Source: Heliocidaris erythrogramma | Taxonomy: Eukaryota > Echinodermata > Echinoidea > Camarodonta > Echinometridae | Assembly: GCA_025617745.1 (NCBI GenBank) | Contig: CM046858.1 | Span: 31,386,534-31,450,533 of the forward strand | Direction: 5' to 3' | Length of the DNA: 64,000 nucleotides | Part shown: positions 57,776-64,000 of the stretch, in pieces | How positions within the stretch are numbered: position 1 is the stretch's first letter | Layout: the number at the start of each line of letters is the position of its first letter | Notes under the pieces: model-generated | The model's database searches: none | Told to the model about the DNA's origin: nothing | The model's input: the letters and a program-made list of their open reading frames with translations, nothing else | Translations under genes and position numbers: made by a program

Positions 57776-59281
57776 ACCACAGAAACATGGCGAGATCAAA
57801 TGGCTCCCTCTAGCTCTATGCATGGATATACTACTCGAACATAATTACATCCAAGCTCTATGTGCGAGAATCTCGCCTGGATGTAAAGGCGATTGTGTGT
57901 CATCCACAGGCCACAGGGACGACGTAACATAAATATTAAGTCATTCGTAATTCACTAAAACAATCGTCATTTAGTCTTCAAGATGAAAATGTATTTCCTT
58001 CAGAGCTCGTGCAAGATTTGGATAAATAACACATAATCACATGTTGTAAATACTTGGTAAAAAATAACTTTTTTTTTTATTCACTCGATTCTTGTGACAA
58101 ATACTGTACCTTGGTGATAATCATAAACACAGCTAGCTAGTATAATTGTATTATTACAACAGTTGCAAACATCAAATTCCAAGATTGTCCAAAGCATAGG
58201 TGAATGATTGCTTCCACATAACAGGTCTATGTAGCGACTACTGTTTCTCTCTTTGGCAAGTTTTGCTTTATTTCATCCCTAAATATTTTTTCCTTTGCAT
58301 AAATCCATGAGGTACCACGAATAAAGATGAGCACTTTTCAATTTCTGCCATAAATAAAAAGACAGAACCGGTAGATACTTTTTTGTTTGGTAAATCGTAA
58401 CATTCAACAAGTTTCTGACTACCAACTGGTTACAAACTATATAAGCATCATTCTTAATATCAATCTCTAGATTAAATACCTTTCATACTGTTTGATTTAA
58501 ACAGGTTACTACTAGTATTTCTATCTTTCTAACCATTGTATTAATCAATAGATTAGTATCAGATTACACATAAAGACATATGTTTCAACTTTCAGTGCAC
58601 ATGTATATAAACACATGGCAATTTTCATTTACCGTAATTAAATCCAAGTCTTAATTTGATTTGAATACTAGCAGGAAAAATTGAAATACTGGACATAGCC
58701 TCATACAGCAGAGGTAATGGTATACAAGTTAATGTTAACATCATTCACAATCACATCTATTAGACCAATATTTGGCAATGTCACATATATATAAATATAA
58801 ATAATTATTCTGACATACTTTTGGGCAAGAAGAATCATACTTTCTGCCAACCCTGCAAATATTTGGTTACTCACATTACATTTTTCTTCTTTAATCATGT
58901 ATCGTGAGTACCAAACATTTGCATCAAGGACAGAGGCTGATCCAGGGCACAGAAAGCCTTTTTTGCCTGTCTGGAGAGACACACAAAAAGTCAGAATTTT
59001 TCACTAAAAAGGAGTCTCTGAAATGCTCAGGACCTTTTTTTTTTGCTTATCAGAGAATTTGAGGGAAAAAGCATTTTTTTGGGGGTGTGTGTGGCTACGA
59101 AAAGTGTAGAATTTGAAAGTAGCCAGCCGGTGACTATCAGGCAGACAACAGAATAATTTGGACAAGACTCTGGCAGAAGATTTGAGACGTCTTATTTCAT
59201 CTTTCACACTAGCTGTTTCCAAACACAAAGTTCGACAAAGAAAACTTGAAAATTCACATAAAACTAGAATATAACTGAAGG
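57776..59281. other. Intergenic sequence, no recognisable feature
   Basis: AT-rich. Frames on either strand show no motif. Confidence 0.4.
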
Positions 59282-59940
59282 TGATTAATACCCCCGCCCA
59301 AATGTATGTGCCAAAATTTCCTCAGCACTGCTCCAAAAATGAGGAAGTGGTTTGATCTGCAATATTTTGCTGTTTTAATGCCATGTCGCTACAATGGCAA
59401 CGCAGTTTGCCACACATTGGAACAATGTGTGTGCCGAATTTCATGAGCATTGCTTGAAAATGTGAGGAAGTTGTTTGATCCGCAATAATAACACATTCCA
59501 AAAATATGTCTTCCACATCTTCATCCCAACACAAATGTGTGTGCCAAATTTCTAGAGCTTTGCTCAAAAAATGAGGAAGTAGTTCGATCAACAAGACTTC
59601 CCACTGATTTATTGCCATGCTGTTACCATGGCAACGCAGTTTCCGACACATTCAAAAAATGTCTTACACATCTCCACCACAAGACCGATGTGTGTGCCGA
59701 ATTTCATGAGCATTGCTCGAAAAATGAACTTAGATCCGCAAGATTTCAACCTGATTTATTGTCATAATATGCCGTTACCATGGCAACGCAGTTTCCGACA
59801 CATTAAAAAAATATGTCTTGCACATCTTCATCCCAAGAACAATGTGTGTGGCCAATTTCACGAGCATTGCTCGAAAAATGAGGAAGTAGTTCGATGCGCA
59901 AGATTTGCAAAGGACCGACCGTACGCTGATTCCTAAATAC
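59282..59940. repeat. Tandem array of about 110-155-bp units with GTTACCATGGCAAC
   Basis: Units share AATGTGTGTGCC(A/G)AATTTCATGAGC, GAGGAAGTAGTTCGATC, then GTTACCATGGCAACGCAG and TATGTCTTGCACATCTTC. GAGGAAGT recurs at about 59340, 59464, 59572 and 59879. A second block is at 61060-61600, on the other side of the malic enzyme exon. Confidence 0.85.
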
Positions 59941-60283
59941 CCCCTTCAAACTTCGTTTGGCGGGGCTATAACAAAGGGTAAAGAGACAGAATTGCTTATT
60001 CATCAGTCTCTCCAATACACTGAAGGCTGAAAAGTGCATACATGCACAACATACACTCTTTTCAAATGAAACCTTTACCAACGGTACGCTATACCATTTC
60101 ACACTCTTTTGTGCATCAAGTTCCACACGCAAATAACACAAAACAATTAAAACAGTGACAATTATCAAATAAAATAAGTCTTAAATTCGTTTCATTAACA
60201 TCAAGATACATACACCAAACATAAACACCACTATAATACTTCATTTCAACATGTCAACAAATTTATCAACCCTAACATGGTGG

Positions 60284-60527
60284 GATATACGAATGAATTG
60301 CATAATTTGCTATAAATATATACTGTACCACCCAAATGACAAAGTTAAAAACAGACTTATCTAGCATAAATGTTTTTCTATAGATATATATTTCTCTTAG
60401 GTCCAATAGCAGAGATATACGAATGAATTGCATAATTTGCTATAAATTCATACTGTACCACCCAAATGACAGTTATAAACAGACTTATCTAGCATAAATG
60501 TTTTTCTACAGATATATATTTCTCTTG
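60284..60527. repeat. 130-bp tandem duplication in the malic enzyme 3' UTR region
   Basis: Units at 60284-60413 and 60414-60527 share GATATACGAATGAATTGCAT, TACTGTACCACCCAAATGAC and CAGACTTATCTAGCATAAAT. A third, decayed piece (AATATATTTTTCTTAGTTCCATTAGCAGAG) lies at 60634-60663 directly before the stop codon. Confidence 0.9.
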
Positions 60528-60567
60528 GAAGGGAAAACTTAACTATCTAGACCTTATCATCTGTTGA

Positions 60568-60624
60568 GAGCCAGATGGGCGTTAACTCTGTGTTAAAGTA
60601 TAGGAGTTAACGCCCTTCTGGCTC
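60568..60624 (-). promoter_or_regulatory. Strong hairpin just after the malic enzyme stop codon
   Basis: Arms 60568-60588 (GAGCCAGATGGGCGTTAACTC) and 60604-60624 are complementary at 20 of 21 positions, with a 15-base loop. In the sense of the malic enzyme mRNA the hairpin starts 50 bases after the stop. It could act in mRNA stability or be a tiny fold-back insertion. Confidence 0.85.
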
Positions 60625-60673
60625 CAAACAGACAATATATTTTTCTTAGTTCCATTAGCAGAGTTAAGCGCAT

Positions 60674-60925
60674 CTAGTATTTGGATTCAGTAGCAGGCCA
60701 GTCATAGTAGTCCGGAGTGAAAGACTCATACTCATAGTCGTAAATGCATTTTCGTACGTAAGCCTCCATATCATCCGGCCGGGGGTACTTCGATGCCATT
60801 CCGGTCTCGTAGGCGTACTCACCAACGCGGACAGCAATCTTGACGGAGACCTCCCTCACATCTTCAAGAGGAGGATAGACTCTGCCTTCATCAAGGTGGG
60901 CCTCTGTTACCAAGTTGGCTATGCA
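60674..60925 (-). CDS. ME1: NADP-dependent malic enzyme, last coding exon
   Basis: Malic enzyme decarboxylates malate to pyruvate with reduction of NADP. This exon encodes the C-terminal 83 residues. It includes HLDEGRVYPPLEDVREVSVK and later YEYESFTPDYYDWP, which match animal malic enzymes (human ME1 has HLEEGRLYPPLNTIRDVSLK and YDQILPDCYSWP). On the minus strand the acceptor is CTTCACCCACTCCAG at 60926 with phase 0. The stop is TAG at 60674-60676. This final segment lies outside the catalytic core. The upstream exons are not in the 3 kb shown and must lie beyond the window. Which paralogue (cytosolic ME1-type or mitochondrial ME3-type) cannot be settled from one exon; ME1 is the closer memory match. 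Confidence 0.88.
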   Translation of the reverse strand, partial: CIANLVTEAHLDEGRVYPPLEDVREVSVKIAVRVGEYAYETGMASKYPRPDDMEAYVRKCIYDYEYESFTPDYYDWPATESKY

Positions 60926-61059
60926 CTGGAGTGGGTGAAGGATGGAGATAGAAAGTTTTTTCCATTGGGGGGTTCATTATTTTTGGCAATTCTTCCTCTG
61001 AATTCAAATATCACATAGAATTCACAAGCAAAAAAATGTAGAGAGAGAAAAACTAGAAA

Positions 61060-61600
61060 TATCACTGAAGATGATGATTAATACCCCCGCCACGTGACAA
61101 CAGCCTTTCTTGACTTTTGGTCGAAAGCTTAGGAGGTAGTTCGATCCACAAGATTTTTCCTTGATTTTCTGCCATAAATATGCCGTTACCATGGCAACGC
61201 AGATTCCGAATCATCCGAAAATATGTCTTGCACATCTTCCCACCGAGACCAATGTGTGTACCAAATTTCATGACTTTCGGTCAAAAACTGAGGAAGTAGT
61301 TTGATCCCCAAGGTGTTTCCTTGATTTTTTGCCATAAATATGCCGTTACCATGGCAACGCACATCTTCCCATCAAGACCAATGTGTGTACCAAATTTCAT
61401 GACTTTCGGTCAAAAACTGAGGAAGTAGTTTGATCCCCAAGGTGTTTCCTTGATTTTCTGCCATAAATATGCCGTTACCATGTCAACGCAGATTCCGACT
61501 CATCCGAAAAATATGTCTTGCACATCTTCCCACCAAGACCAATGTGTGTACCAAATTTCATGACTTTCGGTCAAAAACTGAGGAAGTAGTTCGATCAGAC
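61060..61600. repeat. Tandem array with GTTACCATGGCAAC, second block
   Basis: Units of about 129-160 bp share TTGATTTTCTGCCATAAATATGCCGTTACCATGGCAACGC, AATGTGTGTACCAAATTTCATGACTTTCGGTC and GAGGAAGTAGTT(C/T)GATC. The Penelope-like element is inserted in the last GAGGAAGTAGTTCGATC. Confidence 0.9.
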
Positions 61601-61820
61601 GAACTACTTAAAGATAACATTTTACAAATTCATAGTGACGAAGCTTTTTGACCTGCACTCATCGGGTCACAACGCAGGAATGACAGAATACAAGAAAATA
61701 CAAAAGTCAAGGAAGGGTGTGTATAGCGACCCGGGTAGGTAGGATCCGGGCACGCTAGAATAATCGAAGCGCTTGTACAAACTCCTTTTGTCGGCACAAT
61801 AGCGGATCTCTCGACTGAAT
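61600..61820. repeat. Left inverted repeat (3' pLTR) of the Penelope-like element
   Basis: 221 bp, beginning CGAACTACTTAAAGATAACA. It contains the last codons of the element's frame and 3' non-coding sequence. The partner is the reverse complement of 63197-63413. Confidence 0.95.
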
Positions 61821-63198
61821 AAACAACGCTTCTAAGAAGCGAAGATGTTGAAAGCTGCGTGCTCGGGCAACAATAGTGAACTGAGCCGGGCTATACGCCT
61901 TGGAACAAGCCGGACTATTTAGCAAGTGCTGACCAATAGCAGAGTCGCTGTGACTGCGGCATTGAACATTAGCGACGCTAGCAGCGGTTTTGCAGTTACG
62001 CTTCGGCTGTGCTCGGCTACCAGCTGATGTCTGTCGTACCACGGAGGGTACGTGCTGTTTAATGCGGTCCGCTAGATGCCGAGATGTACGGCCAACGTAG
62101 ACGGCTTCACACCGACAATGATACTGATAAACGACATTGCTCATTTGGGAGGAAGGCAGTACATCCTTGCGAACTGCGGGTAGCATTCTATTAGTAGAGA
62201 ACACGACACGCGTAGCCACGGCAAAGTAACAGCGCGACACTGTATGCTTAATATCGCGCGCATACTTATCAGACACTTTACCTCGCCAAGGTAATATGAG
62301 GTAGACCCAGCATTTATTGGGCCCATACACAGGGCGAGTCCGTGAATCAATAGTACGCTGCACAACGCGATCAATGACAAGCTCCGGATAGCCATTGTCT
62401 CGTAGGATTTGCTTGATGCGAAGAAGCTCAGGGTTGAGCTTACACGGAGAACAAATTTGCAAGGCGCGACGCACTAAGCTATTAATCAAACCAGTTTTAT
62501 ACGATGTAGCACTGTATGAATCCCATCGCGTGTACTGGCCCGTAAACGTAGGTTTACGATATACGGACGTGAGAAGTTTGCCGTCACTCTTCTCAACCAG
62601 TACATCCAAAAATGGAAGCACGTTAGACTGCTCCATCTCACATGTAAACCGAAGCGCCGGATGAAGCGAGTCGAGTTGTGTAAGAAAGTCCTTGCACGCA
62701 GCGCTTGAATCAAACATAGCAAAGGTATCATCAACGTAACGAAAGTAGGTGAGCGGGGTAAGGCTAGGATCAGTGATGTTTTCATGAAGGCGGGCTTCAT
62801 GAAAGCCAACAAAGATATTAGCAAGCACGGGGCCCAACGGGGAACCTATAGCAACACCATCGATCTGCGAATACATGATATCATTAAAGCTAAACTCGAC
62901 AGCACTTGTAGCATGTTTCATTAGTTCAACAAACACGGATTCAGAGATAGGAAGTTCATCCAAATTACCATGGTAGAGGGCGGAGACACAGATATCAATG
63001 GTCTCCTTTAGTGGCACGTTGGTGAACAAACTACAGACATCAAATGAACATAAAGAGACAGATTCACTAATTACCATCTGACGAACCGACCGAGCAAATG
63101 TAAAAGAGTCCTTAATTGCATAGGTTGAGTATCGCTCATGCACAGGTTGCAGGAGCTCACTCAACCACCTAGCCAGTTCATGCTGTGCTGAACCAGAT
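61755..63198 (-). CDS. Penelope-like reverse transcriptase with GIY-YIG endonuclease (N-terminally truncated)
   Basis: The frame runs open from 63296, but its first 33 residues are encoded by the inverted repeat, so true element coding begins at about 63198. About 480 residues remain of a family that usually has 700-850. Reverse transcriptase motifs are CSFDVCSLFTNVPL, GVAIGSPLGPVLANIFVG and YFRYVDDTF (about residue 188). The LPFLDVLVEK and VYRKPTFTGQYTRWDS blocks specific to Penelope-like elements follow. The C-terminal GIY-YIG nuclease begins near residue 389 with NVVYQYHCRCEAVYVGRTSR and a following RIKQH. The frame stops inside the left inverted repeat. The N-terminal finger region is missing, so the copy is probably inactive although no internal stop is present. 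Confidence 0.93.
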
Positions 63199-63413
63199 TC
63201 AGTCGAGAGATCCGCTATTGTGCCGACAAAAGGAGTTTGTACAAGCGCTTCGATTATTCTAGCGTGCCCGGATCCTACCCGGGTCGCTATACACACCCTT
63301 CCTTGACTTTTGTATTTTCTTGTATTCTGTCATTCCTGCGTTGTGACCCGATGAGTGCAGGTCGAAAAGCTTCGTCACTATGAATTTGTAAAATGTTATC
63401 TTTAAGTAGTTCG
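63197..63413. repeat. Right inverted repeat of the Penelope-like element
   Basis: 217 bp, almost identical to the reverse complement of 61600-61820. It holds a hammerhead-like motif on the + strand at 63343-63378. Confidence 0.95.
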
Positions 63414-64000
63414 ATCCGCAAGATTTGCAACGGACCAACGGACCGCCCGCCCAACCGTTGACTGATTCCTATATACAGGGATGTAAGTGGGTAGCAAAAA
63501 AAAATCCGGAAAATATTTGACGATCCCAGCAGCGCAGTGATTCAGTCAAGTGTAGGTGTCCGAACGTAATCGCTCAAGGATACTCCGTTCGCATCCTTCT
63601 CCTGTCCATTTCCAATTCCACTTACCGGTATTCGTAATTCCTATGTCGATTTTCGCTATATTTGCAGTCCTGTCCACTTCCATTTTGATTTTTTATTCCA
63701 ATAAGAGGCAAAAGAAAATCAGGAAACGAAGTCGAAATGCTATCACAAAGTCGTAAACTATCTGTGCAGCTGCGTGATATGCATGCGATACGCGACGTCG
63801 ACAGTACACAATATACAGCACAATATCGCTGTGCACGTGTGCTGCTAGCGCTAGCTAGCTTCGCAATGCGGTCATCCTGACAATGCATGATCCAGAACGT
63901 ACATGAAACGGCCCGTACAAGACTATATTTCATTTGCGAGATTTTTTTTCTGCCACTAGGTTAATGCACACGAAAGTACGATAATGCCTTCAACACATAA
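63414..64000. other. Malic enzyme intron or flank, no recognisable feature
   Basis: Continues the host tandem repeat for about 50 bp (CCGCAAGATTTGCAACGGACC), then unique-looking sequence. No malic enzyme exon was found. Confidence 0.5.

Larger units (their letters stand above)
61597..63403 (-). mobile_element. 5'-truncated Penelope-like element with inverted terminal repeats
   Basis: A minus-strand reverse transcriptase/GIY-YIG frame lies between two long inverted repeats. These are 61600-61820 and 63197-63413, which differ by one substitution and one 4-bp duplication. The 13-bp AAGTAGTTCGATC lies on both sides (61584-61596, 63404-63416) and belongs to the host tandem repeat, giving a target duplication. 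Terminal repeats in inverted orientation and 5' truncation are both typical of Penelope-like elements. Confidence 0.92.

Noticed and set aside
60674..60925. Mitochondrial NAD-malic enzyme (ME2) as the identity
   Set aside because: The C-terminal motifs look closer to the ME1/ME3 type from memory, but one exon is not decisive, so only the enzyme class is held firmly.

Overview
The window is animal nuclear DNA: spliced genes with long introns, AT-rich non-coding sequence, LTR, Penelope-like and LINE retroelements, and many inverted-repeat DNA transposons. The gene content, the Gmr1-type retrotransposon (a lineage described from deuterostomes), the abundance of TACATGTA-type motifs and the repeat families suggest a marine deuterostome invertebrate, probably an echinoderm. 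The species is inference. I saw no bacterial, phage or CRISPR features.

Two host genes converge. (1) DHDDS, the catalytic subunit of cis-prenyltransferase (dehydrodolichyl diphosphate synthase), is on the + strand. Six exons lie at 7497-7639, 12934-13050, 40752-40853, 41349-41463, 45708-45815 and 53394-53651. Together they encode 280 residues that join in phase and end in a stop. The roughly 60 N-terminal residues, including the catalytic Asp motif, were not found and probably lie left of the window. (2) The last coding exon of a cytosolic-type NADP-malic enzyme is on the - strand at 60674-60925. Its other exons must lie beyond 64000.

Nearly everything else is mobile or repetitive DNA inside introns. 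Left to right: the 3' half of a Ty3/gypsy element with integrase and a probable LTR (1-4874); fold-back and TTAA-flanked DNA elements (8-20 kb); a young full-length Gmr1-like retrotransposon (24847-32069) with integrase upstream of reverse transcriptase, inserted in a tandem-repeat element (24623-33098); a 2-kb interspersed repeat found again inverted at 47-50 kb; an unfamiliar DNA transposon (37342-40599) with a decayed transposase and nine copies of an 11-bp motif near its ends; two large TTAA-flanked elements with about 200-bp inverted termini (41726-45021 and 46246-50083); a pogo-like element (51172-52248); tandem arrays around the malic enzyme exon; and a 5'-truncated Penelope-like element with inverted terminal repeats (61597-63403).

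Several insertions can be dated or bounded because an unoccupied copy of the same target is present elsewhere in the window. At least four unrelated tandem-repeat cores carry perfect DR1 nuclear-receptor half-site pairs, and two repeat families carry palindromic RFX X-box motifs. All names rest on reading motifs; no database search was run.
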